A stretch of DNA of 64,000 nucleotides from Pseudomonas anatoliensis. Its GTDB lineage: Bacteria > Pseudomonadota > Gammaproteobacteria > Pseudomonadales > Pseudomonadaceae. The stretch is taken from positions 124,001 through 188,000 of the forward strand of contig NZ_JACVHC010000009.1 of assembly GCF_017976235.1 (NCBI RefSeq). The letters are read 5' to 3'. Below, piece after piece: positions 8,336 through 16,921 of this stretch; positions within the stretch are counted from its first letter, which is position 1, and every line of letters begins with the position of its first letter. A model generated the notes under the pieces. The model was not told the origin of the DNA. It saw nothing but the letters and a program-made list of their open reading frames with translations, and made no database searches. Made by a program: the position numbers and the translations under genes.

Positions 8336-8956
8336 TCAATCATCGCTGTACATCAACTCCAGTTGTTCTATCCACTCGGCGCTGGCATTGAATCTTGCGT
8401 AATAGCGCTGTTTTTCAGCGTCGCTCAAACAAGTAAAAAACGGCAGGAAATAGCGCTCGTTGTAGAAACCTTGGGCACCTTGCATATTCCCTCCCCACCA
8501 CGAAGGGTTATAACTCTCGAAGGCAACCCACGGTGGGGGGACAGCGATTTTTTCGCGGCTCAACAAGTCAAGAAACCTGACGCTGTTTGTTACCAGCTGA
8601 ATAGAAACGGCGTTGAACTCTTGGTTTGAGGTGAAAAATATCAGACGCTCGTTGCTCAGGGGCTCTTCATATTCAAACTTCGTTAGACCGTTGAATGCGC
8701 TTTCCTTGACCTTTCGGAAGGACGAGTCGACCAATCGTTGGAAACTACTGGTGTCTTTGATTTCAGTCAAAAGTGAGATGTGGTAGGCAGATACTCCGGA
8801 TTGCTCCAGCGATGTGGTCCCAGACAGGTTTGGCAGCTTGATGGACGATAACGGTGTCACAAAGTACGACTGAAGGGCTTTTAGGTTGTATCCGGCAAAA
8901 ATTGGCCTGGCTTCAGGCTTGATGAGTGCGGTGATTCGGCTGAGTAAACGACGCAT
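8336..8956 (-). CDS. hypothetical protein, 206 residues
   Basis: A protein I do not recognise. It is soluble with a basic N-terminus, a mixed middle, and an aromatic C-terminal part (NPSWWGGNMQGAQGFYNERY, then LSDAEKQRYYARFNASAEW). Codon use is less GC-biased than its neighbours, as is common for transferred or immunity-type genes. It converges on the AbrB-family gene with 5 nt between stops. The ATG at 8956 is the only good start. No function is proposed. Confidence 0.6.
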   Translation of the reverse strand: MRRLLSRITALIKPEARPIFAGYNLKALQSYFVTPLSSIKLPNLSGTTSLEQSGVSAYHISLLTEIKDTSSFQRLVDSSFRKVKESAFNGLTKFEYEEPLSNERLIFFTSNQEFNAVSIQLVTNSVRFLDLLSREKIAVPPPWVAFESYNPSWWGGNMQGAQGFYNERYFLPFFTCLSDAEKQRYYARFNASAEWIEQLELMYSDD

Positions 8957-9120
8957 CGAGATCCGTGAATTGGGAAAATGAAGGTGTCTTGATGGTATCC
9001 ATCACTGCGAGGGGTGTCAGTCAGATTCGTCGCCCCTCAAGAATTCTTCCTCGGCACCATGAACTACACTTCCTCATTACCCCGCATCACCGCCAACCCC
9101 AGGCCCCGCCGGAGGTAATC

Positions 9121-9567
9121 ATGAATCGCCTAACGTCCATCGCGCTGATGATCGCTGCCCTGTACGCCACTCACGTCAGCGCCGAATCCATCGTCCCGCT
9201 CAAAGGTCAGACCTCCCAGCAAACCCAGATCGACATCAACGACTGCCACTCCATCGCATCGACTTCAACGACTTCAACACCCCAGGCGGGTGGGCGTCTG
9301 AAGGGGGCCGCTGTCGGTGCCGCCGCTGGAGCCGCAGGTTCTGAAGTCCGCGGTCGTCAACACGATGAGGTTTACGACCGCGTCGACGATGATCGCAAGC
9401 AGGATTACCGACAGAACCGTGCCCAGCAAACCGCTGCGGCCGGTGCGGTAGTCGGCGGCTCTCGACAGCGGCAAGAGCGTCGCGCGCAGAGCAAAACCGA
9501 TGCCGCGGCCAGTTCCAGTGCCTACACCGGGTGTTTGCAAGGACGCGGCTATCAGGTCACGCCTTGA
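9121..9567 (+). CDS. glycine-zipper secreted or outer-membrane protein
   Basis: A 148-residue protein with a signal peptide (about 1-21, ending HVSA). A Gly/Ala-rich zipper at about 58-75 (LKGAAVGAAAGAAGSEV) is followed by a charged stretch (RQHDEVYDRVDDDRKQDYRQ), a second short zipper (AAAGAVVGGS) and a C-terminal CLQGRGYQV segment, as in YMGG/Rick_17kDa-like proteins. GGAGG precedes the ATG. Its 3' end overlaps the converging DUF2955 gene by 16 nt. Envelope-associated, role unknown. Confidence 0.75.
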   Translation: MNRLTSIALMIAALYATHVSAESIVPLKGQTSQQTQIDINDCHSIASTSTTSTPQAGGRLKGAAVGAAAGAAGSEVRGRQHDEVYDRVDDDRKQDYRQNRAQQTAAAGAVVGGSRQRQERRAQSKTDAAASSSAYTGCLQGRGYQVTP

Positions 9568-10577
9568 CGGCGGGTTCTGTGCCCTTGGAGCAGGTGCATC
9601 ATCAAAACGCCGTAAAGCGTTACCAGGATAAACAGGCCCATGCGCACGGCAAACGCTGTGTAGACGTCTTTGCCTGCCGCGCTGTCCTGCACGGATTGGC
9701 CGAGCAGGATGATCATCGTTATCAGGGTGTTGAGCCAGAACCCCGGGCTGAACTGCGTCGGGCTGAGGCGATAGAGTTTGCGCGCCAGCCATAGCCCGAT
9801 CAGCAGCATCCACAGGAAGAACATCCACAGGTGCACGAAAAGGCTTAATCCGCACCACACCAGCACCGCCAAAACGCCGGCGAGCAGGGTCGAACCGACC
9901 AGTTCGCGTCCCGCTTGATGAGTGTTGGTCGTGGAGCTTTGTTGGCCGAGGCTGACGGCTTTGAGGATGATCGGCATGTAGCTGGCCGGGTCGCTCAGGG
10001 CCAGCAAAAAGGTTGGCAGCACGATCAGCGTGGCGCGCAGGGCCACGCGCGGTACCTCGTCGGCGGGCATGGCGGGCGGCTTGGGCGGGACGGGGCTGTT
10101 TGCCGGTTCCGGGAATAATGCGTGGCTGACGCCGACCACCGCGACTGCCAGCAACAGGCCTTTGACCAACGCACCAATCACCGCTATCGCCAGATCGAAT
10201 TCAGCGAACCCGGCGGCGGAGATCATGGTCATGCCGATCACCAGAAAGGTCACGATCAGCGGGTTGCCGCCGCGCAAACCAAAGCGGAACACCAGAAACA
10301 AACCGAGGCCGATCAACAACACGCCACTCACCGGGTAGTAACGCAGCAGCGGCATCAGCAGCAGGCCGATGCTGGTGGTGAGCGCCGCGACCAACGCCAG
10401 CACCAGCGCACCTTTGAGCGGCAATGGTCGGGGCAGACTGGCCAGCAGCAGCACCGCCAACACTGGCGAGATAAACGCCAGCGGCAGCGCCAGCGCATAA
10501 CTGACGGCGGTGCACAGCGCGGTGCCGAACGCCAGGCGCAACGCCCGTTGCGCCGGGACGCTGCGCTCAGTAGGCAT
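9552..10577 (-). CDS. DUF2955/FUSC-type inner membrane efflux component
   Basis: A 341-residue protein with about ten membrane helices in two blocks separated by a proline-rich linker (PEPANSPVPPKPPAMPADE, around 155-175). It resembles DUF2955 proteins, FUSC relatives of the aromatic-acid exporter AaeB. The HlyD-type adaptor gene overlaps its start by 11 nt and an OprM-like lipoprotein gene precedes that, so the three genes form a tripartite efflux operon. The substrate is likely an aromatic or lipophilic acid (inference from the AaeAB relation). Confidence 0.8.
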   Translation of the reverse strand: MPTERSVPAQRALRLAFGTALCTAVSYALALPLAFISPVLAVLLLASLPRPLPLKGALVLALVAALTTSIGLLLMPLLRYYPVSGVLLIGLGLFLVFRFGLRGGNPLIVTFLVIGMTMISAAGFAEFDLAIAVIGALVKGLLLAVAVVGVSHALFPEPANSPVPPKPPAMPADEVPRVALRATLIVLPTFLLALSDPASYMPIILKAVSLGQQSSTTNTHQAGRELVGSTLLAGVLAVLVWCGLSLFVHLWMFFLWMLLIGLWLARKLYRLSPTQFSPGFWLNTLITMIILLGQSVQDSAAGKDVYTAFAVRMGLFILVTLYGVLMMHLLQGHRTRRQGVT

Positions 10578-11697
10578 ACGACAGCCAGCTCATCAGCCCG
10601 ACAAACAGCCGCCCCAGCGGATTGAGCGGGTTGCCTTCGGTGGGGAAGGCCATGACTTCAGCCTGACCACCGGCACGGATCGCGCGGTTGTCGACCAGGC
10701 GTTTTTTCGCCTCCTCAGTGAGCTCGATAATCACCGGAAAACGCTGCGCCGGACGCAGCCAGTCACGGCTGTTCTGGATGCTTGGCAAGGTGCCGGGCGC
10801 GGGTGTCTGGCCGACGCTGACGCCATAACCGACGCTGCGCACTCGGCCATCGAGGACTTCGCCGGGCAGCGCGTCGAGGACGATGGCCACCGGCGTTCCG
10901 GGCTGCACGCGGCCGAGGTTGTTTTCGGTGAGGTCGGCGCTGATCCACACATCATGAATGGCGATCAGGGTCATCACCGGGCTGCCGGCAGCGGTGAACT
11001 GGCCGACGTCGGTGCGCAGGTCCGTGATCAACCCGGCCGAACGTGCGCCGATGCGAGTGTTGGCCAGATCCAGTTCGGCTTTTGCCAATGCCGAGGCAGC
11101 GCTGCGCAGCTGCGCGTTGGTGTCGGTGTTGCCACCTTCCTGCTCCTGCGCGCGCTGCACTTCGGCGCGGGCGGCGGCGACTTGGGCGACCGCTTGTTCG
11201 CGGTTGGCTCGCGATACTTCAAGCAAGCGCACGGAGATGGTGCCCGGATCCTGTTTGTATAAACCTTCGAGGCGTTGATTGTCTTGCCGCGTCTTGAGTT
11301 CGTTGGCTTGCGCGGCGCGCAGCGAGGCTTGCGCCGAAGCGATGCCGGCGGTGCTGGCGCCGACCTGACGGCGGGTCGACTCCAGATCGGCTTTCGCCCG
11401 ATCCACGGCGATTTGCAGCGGCTGCGGGTCGAGTTCAAAGAGCACGTCGCCAGCCTTGACGTCCTGATTGTTGCGCACGTTGACCCGGATGACCCGACCG
11501 GCGACTTCCGCCGCCACCGGAATCACGAATGCGCCGACCCGCGCCTGCTGGGTGTAGGGCGTGTAGCGGTCGGCGAGCAGATACCAGGCCAGGCTCAGCA
11601 CAATCACCAGCAGCACCCAGCGGATGCCTTTTTTGGCCGGATCGGTCGGGGCTGGCGCGGGAGTCGGAGCCGGGGCGGGAGGTGCGGCGTCAGTCAT
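10567..11697 (-). CDS. HlyD/EmrA-type membrane fusion protein
   Basis: A 376-residue periplasmic adaptor. A Pro/Ala-rich cytoplasmic tail is followed by one membrane anchor (WVLLVIVLSLAWYLL), a biotinyl-lipoyl-like half motif (GRVIRVNVRNNQDVKAGDVLFELD), a long coiled-coil hairpin (about 105-215, Ala/Gln/Arg-rich) and a beta-barrel region (TPVAIVLDALPGE). The ATG at 11697 begins the tail; the frame remains open upstream inside the lipoprotein gene, but those residues read as a shadow of that gene. It overlaps the upstream lipoprotein gene by 8 nt, so the genes are translationally coupled. Confidence 0.87.
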   Translation of the reverse strand: MTDAAPPAPAPTPAPAPTDPAKKGIRWVLLVIVLSLAWYLLADRYTPYTQQARVGAFVIPVAAEVAGRVIRVNVRNNQDVKAGDVLFELDPQPLQIAVDRAKADLESTRRQVGASTAGIASAQASLRAAQANELKTRQDNQRLEGLYKQDPGTISVRLLEVSRANREQAVAQVAAARAEVQRAQEQEGGNTDTNAQLRSAASALAKAELDLANTRIGARSAGLITDLRTDVGQFTAAGSPVMTLIAIHDVWISADLTENNLGRVQPGTPVAIVLDALPGEVLDGRVRSVGYGVSVGQTPAPGTLPSIQNSRDWLRPAQRFPVIIELTEEAKKRLVDNRAIRAGGQAEVMAFPTEGNPLNPLGRLFVGLMSWLSYAY

Positions 11698-13243
11698 GGC
11701 GGCTGTCCTGCGACGGGAGTGGATACAGCGGTTGGGCGGGCGGCGCGGTGAGCAAGTCGCCCCAATTTGTGCGTTGTTGCATCTGTTCGCGCGTCGGTTC
11801 GTCGACCTGCGGCGAAGTGCTTTGCCAACCGCCACCCAGGGATTTGTAGAGGGCGATCAGGTTGCTCACGGCGTTGCTGCGGCTGACCAGATAGTTGTCC
11901 TGCAATTCCAGCAGCGCGCGTTGCGCATCGAGCACGCGCTGGAAGTCCGAATAGCCTTCGCGGTATTGCGTGTTGGCCAGCACCAGTGAACGCCGCGCGG
12001 CGCCTTCGGCCTCACGCAGAATCCGCTCGCGTTCCAGTGCTTTGCTCAAGCCACTGGCGGCGTCGTCGGCCTCGCGTGCGGCTTGGCGAACCTTGTCGCG
12101 ATAGGCTTCGATCAGTTGCTGCAAGCGCGCGTCCTGCACCCGTATGTTGTTGCGGATGCGCCCGTAATCGAAGATGTTCCAGCGCAGGCTCGGCCCACCG
12201 ATCAGGTCGAGGCTGCGCGGTGTGGCGCTGAGGGAGTCGGTAGACCAGACGATGCTGCCAAGCAAGGTCAGCGACGGATACAGATCGGTTTCAGCGACAC
12301 CGACCAGCGCCGATTGCGCAGCGACGTTCAGCTCCGCCGCGCGCACATCGGGACGGCGTAGCAGCAGGTTGGCCGGGACGTCTTGCAGCACCGCGCGATC
12401 AACCAGTGGAATCAATGCCGTTTGTTCGGCCAGCAATGCTGCGCCACCGGGCGGCTGGCCAACCAGCACCGCCAGCGCATTGCGCGTGCGCAGCAGTTGA
12501 TCTTCGAACGCCGGGATGCTGCTCAGCGTGCCGAGGTATTGGGTTTTCGCCTGTTGCAGATCGAGTTCGGCGCTCTGGCCGCTGTTGAAGAGTTGTTCGG
12601 TGATCTCGAAATTGCGCTTTTGCTGCACAGCATTTTCCCGGGCGACGCGCAGCCGCGCTTCGGTGGTGCGCAGGGAGAAATAGGTGTCGGCAACTTGTGC
12701 GCGCAGCAATACAAGGGCGTCTTCATAGTTGGCTTGCGCGGCAAAATATTGCGCATCGGAAGACTCGATGGCGCGACTGAAGCGGCCCCAGAAATCCAGT
12801 TCCCAGCCAACATCAAATGCGGCGCTGTGCTGCCAGAAGTGCAGATCCTGCGGATTGTTGCCGCCGGACTGCTGACGGTCGACATACAGGCTGTCGACGC
12901 CGACCTGTTGCAATTGTGGGTAGCGACCGCTTTCGGCGATGCCCAGTTGTGCGCGGGCTTCGAGCACGCGCAGACCCGCGATTTTCAGGCTGCTGTTGCG
13001 CGCATCGGCTTCGCTGATCAGGCGATCCAGCACCGGGTCGGCGAAGACCTGCCACCACTGGCGCAGATCCGGTTGCGCGGCGCGCTCACTGGCCTGCTCC
13101 AGAGCCGTGCTGTTCCATTGTTTGCTCCACGCTTCGCCTGGCGGCTGAAAATCCGGCCCCAGGCGCACGCAGCCGCTTAAGCTCAAGGCGCCAAGTAATA
13201 GCAGGTGACCGGGCCGCGTGAACAGGGTTGTTGTTGCAGGCAT
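11690..13243 (-). CDS. outer membrane efflux lipoprotein, NodT/OprM type
   Basis: A 517-residue outer-membrane factor. A signal peptide with lipobox LSLSGC is followed by GPDFQPP and QWWQVFADPVLDRLI, both hallmarks of the NodT family, and then two OEP repeats (for example ANYEDALVLLRAQVADTYFSL and READDAASGLSKALERERIL). The ATG at 13243 gives a normal lipoprotein signal. It is the first gene of the efflux operon with the adaptor and the DUF2955 pump, and it forms the exit duct. Confidence 0.9.
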   Translation of the reverse strand: MPATTTLFTRPGHLLLLGALSLSGCVRLGPDFQPPGEAWSKQWNSTALEQASERAAQPDLRQWWQVFADPVLDRLISEADARNSSLKIAGLRVLEARAQLGIAESGRYPQLQQVGVDSLYVDRQQSGGNNPQDLHFWQHSAAFDVGWELDFWGRFSRAIESSDAQYFAAQANYEDALVLLRAQVADTYFSLRTTEARLRVARENAVQQKRNFEITEQLFNSGQSAELDLQQAKTQYLGTLSSIPAFEDQLLRTRNALAVLVGQPPGGAALLAEQTALIPLVDRAVLQDVPANLLLRRPDVRAAELNVAAQSALVGVAETDLYPSLTLLGSIVWSTDSLSATPRSLDLIGGPSLRWNIFDYGRIRNNIRVQDARLQQLIEAYRDKVRQAAREADDAASGLSKALERERILREAEGAARRSLVLANTQYREGYSDFQRVLDAQRALLELQDNYLVSRSNAVSNLIALYKSLGGGWQSTSPQVDEPTREQMQQRTNWGDLLTAPPAQPLYPLPSQDSRHD

Positions 13244-13362
13244 TACGCGTTTCCCAGGCCGCAAATATCACTGGAGCATAGACCGAGGATTACAGGTTGC
13301 TCGGGCGAATCTGCTGCTACGCTTTGCAGGCAACGGAACTCCACCCAGACAGGTAAGAAACC

Positions 13363-13881
13363 ATGGACACTGCCCAAGATCCGCTGACCCCGCCGGCTCC
13401 CGCAACCTGGCGCTTCAAGGTTGGCGTGGGGATCATTTGCCTGATGCTCGGTTCGTGGCTGATGGTGCCGCTGGCGGCTGCACTTGATGTGCCCGGCTCG
13501 AAAGTCGCAGCGCTGACCGGCGTGCTGTTTATCAGCAACAAGGTGTTGTTGCTGGTGGTGATCGCGGTGATGGGCAAGGCTGGATTTGCCGAGCTCAAGC
13601 GCACGATCGGGCGTTATGTCTCGGGGATCATTCCAGCCCCGGTGGACGAGGTCGGGCCGACGCGCCATCGCATTGGCGTGGTGATGTTTTGCCTGCCGTT
13701 GCTGTCGTCCTTTCTGGAACCGTATTTCGATAACTTCTGGCCAGGGTTGCGGCCCAATCTGTGGCAGATGCAGTTGCTTGGGGATTTGATGTTTGTTGGC
13801 AGTTTCTTCGTGCTGGGGGGGAATTTCTGGGACAAGGCTCATGCGCTGTTTGTGCGTACCGCCAAAGTGGTTTCGCCTTGA
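13363..13881 (+). CDS. small membrane protein, 'transporter suffix' type
   Basis: A 172-residue protein with four hydrophobic segments (about 19-40, 48-70, 103-122 and 138-160). The ending GGNFWDKAHALFVRTAKVV resembles proteins annotated as transporter suffix domain-containing, in which the same domain is appended to transporters. The ATG at 13363 is the natural start. It is transcribed divergently from the efflux operon. Role unknown. Confidence 0.65.
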   Translation: MDTAQDPLTPPAPATWRFKVGVGIICLMLGSWLMVPLAAALDVPGSKVAALTGVLFISNKVLLLVVIAVMGKAGFAELKRTIGRYVSGIIPAPVDEVGPTRHRIGVVMFCLPLLSSFLEPYFDNFWPGLRPNLWQMQLLGDLMFVGSFFVLGGNFWDKAHALFVRTAKVVSP

Positions 13882-13900
13882 TTTTGAATTGGAATTTATT

Positions 13901-13928
13901 GTGGCGAGGGGATAAGTCCCCTCGCCAC
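13901..13928. repeat. perfect hairpin between convergent genes
   Basis: GTGGCGAGGGGA at 13901-13912 pairs perfectly with TCCCCTCGCCAC at 13917-13928 around a four-base loop. It is a minimal unit of the GGCGAGGGG repeat class. Lying between two convergent genes, it may also block read-through, although it has no U tract. Confidence 0.75.
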
Positions 13929-13944
13929 GGGTTTGCATAACGCT

Positions 13945-14721
13945 CTACTTGATATGTGCAGCAAACCCGATCAGATCCGGTGCAACATCGTCTTTCAACG
14001 TCAGCGCCGGAATCTCGTAATCCCCCGCATTTTGCTGCCGAAACGCAATCGGCCGCGTGCTCCACAACTCATCCAGTCGCCGTCCCAGTTCATCAGTTGT
14101 CTGCGCATACCGCGTTTCATCCATGCGGCTGGTGCGATAGACAAGGAAGGGCGGTAGCACGTCAAAACCGGGGTAGTGGAGTACCCCGTGCTGGATCGGA
14201 AACAGCAGGTCATCAATCGGCCCGTTGATCCCTCGTGGGTTGTAGTGCGACTCCCAGCCTCCGGTCGTAACCATCAACATCGCCCGTTTGCCGCTCATTT
14301 TCCCTTCGCCATAACGCTCGCCCCAACGGCTGTCGGAGTGTTCGCCGACGCCGTAGGCAAACCCGTAGGCGTAGACACGTTCGACCCAGCCCTTGAGGAT
14401 CGCCGGCATCGAGAACCACCACAGCGGGAATTGCAGAATCAGCGCGTCGGCCCACAGCAGTTTCTCCTGTTCGGCGGTGATGTCGGCGGCTTGGGTGCCT
14501 TGGGCGTAGGCGAGTTTGGAGTCCAGCGATGGATGAAACGGCTGGCTGTCGTCGCGGGCGGGGGCATCGTCGGCGTCGAGTGTGGTTTTCCAGTTCATTG
14601 CATAAAGGTCGGAAACCTGCACGGTATGCCCCGCAGCTTGCAGGCGCTGGACGGTGAAGTCCCTGAGTGAGCCATTGAGCGAGGTGGGTTCGGGGTGGGC
14701 GTAAACCAGTAGTACTTTCAT
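13945..14721 (-). CDS. NAD(P)H-dependent flavin oxidoreductase (quinone reductase/MdaB type)
   Basis: A 258-residue flavodoxin-fold protein. The N-terminus MKVLLVYAHPEPTSLNGSL is the FMN/FAD phosphate loop, and the WADALILQFPLWWFSMPAILKGWVERVYAYGFAYG segment is the signature of the NQO1/MdaB family. It probably performs two-electron reduction of quinones. The ATG at 14721 was chosen because the flavin motif begins there. The divergent LysR gene is 84 bp away and probably controls it. Confidence 0.86.
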   Translation of the reverse strand: MKVLLVYAHPEPTSLNGSLRDFTVQRLQAAGHTVQVSDLYAMNWKTTLDADDAPARDDSQPFHPSLDSKLAYAQGTQAADITAEQEKLLWADALILQFPLWWFSMPAILKGWVERVYAYGFAYGVGEHSDSRWGERYGEGKMSGKRAMLMVTTGGWESHYNPRGINGPIDDLLFPIQHGVLHYPGFDVLPPFLVYRTSRMDETRYAQTTDELGRRLDELWSTRPIAFRQQNAGDYEIPALTLKDDVAPDLIGFAAHIK

Positions 14722-14805
14722 GTTGAAGCTCCGTTGCTGAGTGAGGGCAGGATCGGCGTTCAACAGGTATATTGGAAATGAATGTCTGACATATCTGGTA
14801 TAGAG

Positions 14806-15699
14806 ATGAATAATTTACGGCGACTGGATATCAATCTGCTATTGACCCTGGACGTGTTGCTGGCAGAGCACAACGTCACCCGCGCCGCGCAACGGTTGAA
14901 CCTGTCGCAGCCGTCGGTGAGTGTTCACCTGGCCAAGTTGCGCGACATCTTCGCCGATCCGCTGTTGTTGCCCGGCCCCCGAGGCATGCGCCCGACGGCG
15001 CGTGCCGATGAATTGCGTGAGCCGTTGCGCGAGGCGCTAGAGGCACTGGAACGCGCGGTGGCGCCGGCCAGTGCGTTCGACCCGGCGCAGGCGGCGCACA
15101 CCTGGCGAATCGCCGCGACGGACTACGGCGAATCGACCATCGTCCTGCCGGCCCTGAGCGGGTTACGCGCAAAGGCGCCGGGCACGCGTTTGGCGGTGAT
15201 CGACCTGACGCCGCCACAATTGGTCAAGCAAGCCGAGCAAGGGGTGTTTGATCTGGCGCTGCACATCACAGAAGAGGCGCCGCTGGAGTTGCATCAACGC
15301 GTGCTGTTCACCGAGCACTACGTGTTGGCCGGTCGAATCGGGCATCCGAAGCTGAAGCGTAAACCGAGCCGCGAAGAGTTCTGCGCGCTGGAACACGTGA
15401 TGGTTTCGCGCGAAGGCGGGGGCTTTTTCGGGGTGACTGACAAGGCGCTGGCCGATGTCGGGTTGCAGCGCAAAGTGGTGTTGTCGGTGCCGCACTTTCT
15501 GATGGTGATGTCGGTACTGGCGAGCACCGATCTGGTGGCGATGCTGCCGTCACGCTTGGTGCGCGGCAACCCGGCACTGCAAGTGGTCGACGCGCCGCTG
15601 GAAGTGCCGGGCTACGAGATGGCGATGTTCTGGGGCGAACGGCTGCATCGCGATCCGGCGCACAAATGGTTTCGCGAGCATTTGGCCGCGACGGTGTGA
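14806..15699 (+). CDS. LysR-family regulator next to a quinone reductase gene
   Basis: A 297-residue LysR protein. The helix-turn-helix lies at about 10-60 (LDINLLLTLDVLLAEHNVTR, then SQPSVSVHLAKLRDIFADPL) and is followed by a substrate-binding domain. An alternative ATG at 14782 adds eight residues and has GGAA upstream; 14806 is preferred because relatives begin a few residues before RRLD. Divergent orientation from the oxidoreductase suggests the usual LysR pattern of a shared promoter and an effector that is a substrate of the enzyme, perhaps a quinone or electrophile (inference). Confidence 0.84.
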   Translation: MNNLRRLDINLLLTLDVLLAEHNVTRAAQRLNLSQPSVSVHLAKLRDIFADPLLLPGPRGMRPTARADELREPLREALEALERAVAPASAFDPAQAAHTWRIAATDYGESTIVLPALSGLRAKAPGTRLAVIDLTPPQLVKQAEQGVFDLALHITEEAPLELHQRVLFTEHYVLAGRIGHPKLKRKPSREEFCALEHVMVSREGGGFFGVTDKALADVGLQRKVVLSVPHFLMVMSVLASTDLVAMLPSRLVRGNPALQVVDAPLEVPGYEMAMFWGERLHRDPAHKWFREHLAATV

Positions 15700-15702
15700 C
15701 CG

Positions 15703-15771
15703 TCAGGCATGGCCGAGGGCAACCGCGAACGACACAACGATCATGCAAGCGAAGGCGAAATTGAGATTCAT
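15703..15771 (-). CDS. possible 22-residue membrane peptide
   Basis: A short frame, MNLNFAFACMIVVSFAVALG followed by HA, encoding one hydrophobic helix. An AGGATGG stretch lies a suitable distance upstream. Its end sits 3 nt from the converging LysR stop codon. Small single-helix proteins are often real but missed; nothing else here supports this one. Confidence 0.35.
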   Translation of the reverse strand: MNLNFAFACMIVVSFAVALGHA

Positions 15772-15949
15772 GCGGGGTCCATCCTGGCCTGTTTAGAGTG
15801 GGTGCATTCTGAACAGGTTGAATGCAAAGGAAAAATTCGGCTTGTCGATTCCAATGATCGAAGCAATCGATAGCTGTGTGTTTGTGTTTGCCCGACGCTT
15901 TCGCTAATCTGCGCGAAACCTGCAATTACAAGCACAAACAGGCAGAATC

Positions 15950-16735
15950 ATGCACGATCATTCCGTCACCGAGCTACCGTCCCTGCGCCGACAGAAAATC
16001 CTTTTGATCCTGGAACGCGACGGCAAGGTCATGGCCTCCGAGCTGAGCCAGCATTTTGCGGTGTCCGAAGATACGATCCGCCGCGATCTCGCCGAACTCG
16101 ATAACGCCGGGCTGGTGCAGCGCGTACACGGCGGGGCGTTGCCGCGGCCCAAAGACACCGGCAAGGATTACTTCACCCGCATCAGCGAAACCGATGAAGT
16201 GAAGACCCGCCTGGCGCAGCTCGCTGCCGGACGGGTCAAGGACGGCCAGATCGTGCTGTTCGATTCCGGCACCACCACGTTGCAGATCGCGCGCTCATTG
16301 CCTGCGGACATCCGGATCACCGCTGTTACCACGTCGCCAATGACCGCGATCACACTCGCCGAATACCAAGGCATCAAGGTGATTCTTGCGGGCGGGCAAC
16401 TCAATCTGGCGACGATGTCGGTCAGCGGCCACGAAACCGTGCGGCTGCTGCAAAGTATCAAGGCTGACGTGCTGTTTACCGGGGTCTGCGCGATTCATCC
16501 GGAGGTGGGGCTGAGCTCGCTGTATTTCGATGAGGTGCCGGTGAAGCAGGCATTGTTCGAGAGCGCTGCGCAGGTGATTGCTGTGACCACGGCGGACAAG
16601 CTGGGGGCGGTCGAGCCGTTTGTGGTGACGCCGTGCAATCGCGTGCATACGCTGATTACCGAGCAGCATCTGGCATCGGGCAGTGTTGAGGATTATCGGC
16701 GGTTGGGGATTGAGGTGGAGCAGTTGTCTGACTGA
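15950..16735 (+). CDS. DeoR/GlpR-family transcriptional regulator
   Basis: A 261-residue DeoR-family repressor. The N-terminal winged helix (RRQKILLILERDGKVMASEL, then SEDTIRRDLAELDNAGLVQR) ends in the family's VHGGALP. The DeoRC sugar-phosphate-type sensor domain follows, with the DSGTTTLQIA ligand loop near residue 105. It converges on a PuuB-type oxidase gene and so may regulate the neighbouring amine or glutamyl genes; direct evidence is absent. Confidence 0.87.
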   Translation: MHDHSVTELPSLRRQKILLILERDGKVMASELSQHFAVSEDTIRRDLAELDNAGLVQRVHGGALPRPKDTGKDYFTRISETDEVKTRLAQLAAGRVKDGQIVLFDSGTTTLQIARSLPADIRITAVTTSPMTAITLAEYQGIKVILAGGQLNLATMSVSGHETVRLLQSIKADVLFTGVCAIHPEVGLSSLYFDEVPVKQALFESAAQVIAVTTADKLGAVEPFVVTPCNRVHTLITEQHLASGSVEDYRRLGIEVEQLSD

Positions 16736-16756
16736 GTTTTGTAATCAGCGCTCAAC

Positions 16757-16845
16757 CCTGTAGGAGCTGCGGCACGCTGCGATCTTTTGACTTTGATTGT
16801 AAAAAACAAGATCAAAAGATCGCAGCCTGCGGCAGCTCCTACAGG
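16757..16845. repeat. REP hairpin, GTAGGAGCTGC class
   Basis: A long inverted repeat from CCTGTAGGAGCTGCGGCACG to CTCCTACAGG around an AT-rich loop, between the convergent DeoR and oxidase genes. A single unpaired head of the TGTGGGAGCTGGCTTGCCAG class follows at about 16886-16915. Confidence 0.87.
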
Positions 16846-16921
16846 TTTATTGGTGTACATGGATTATGTGTACGACGCGGACACTGTGGGAGCTGGCTTG
16901 CCAGCGATGGGGCCAATACAG

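Noticed and set aside
13901..13928. Strong rho-independent terminator
   Set aside because: The hairpin is perfect but no U tract follows on either strand; it fits the GGCGAGGGG repeat class better.
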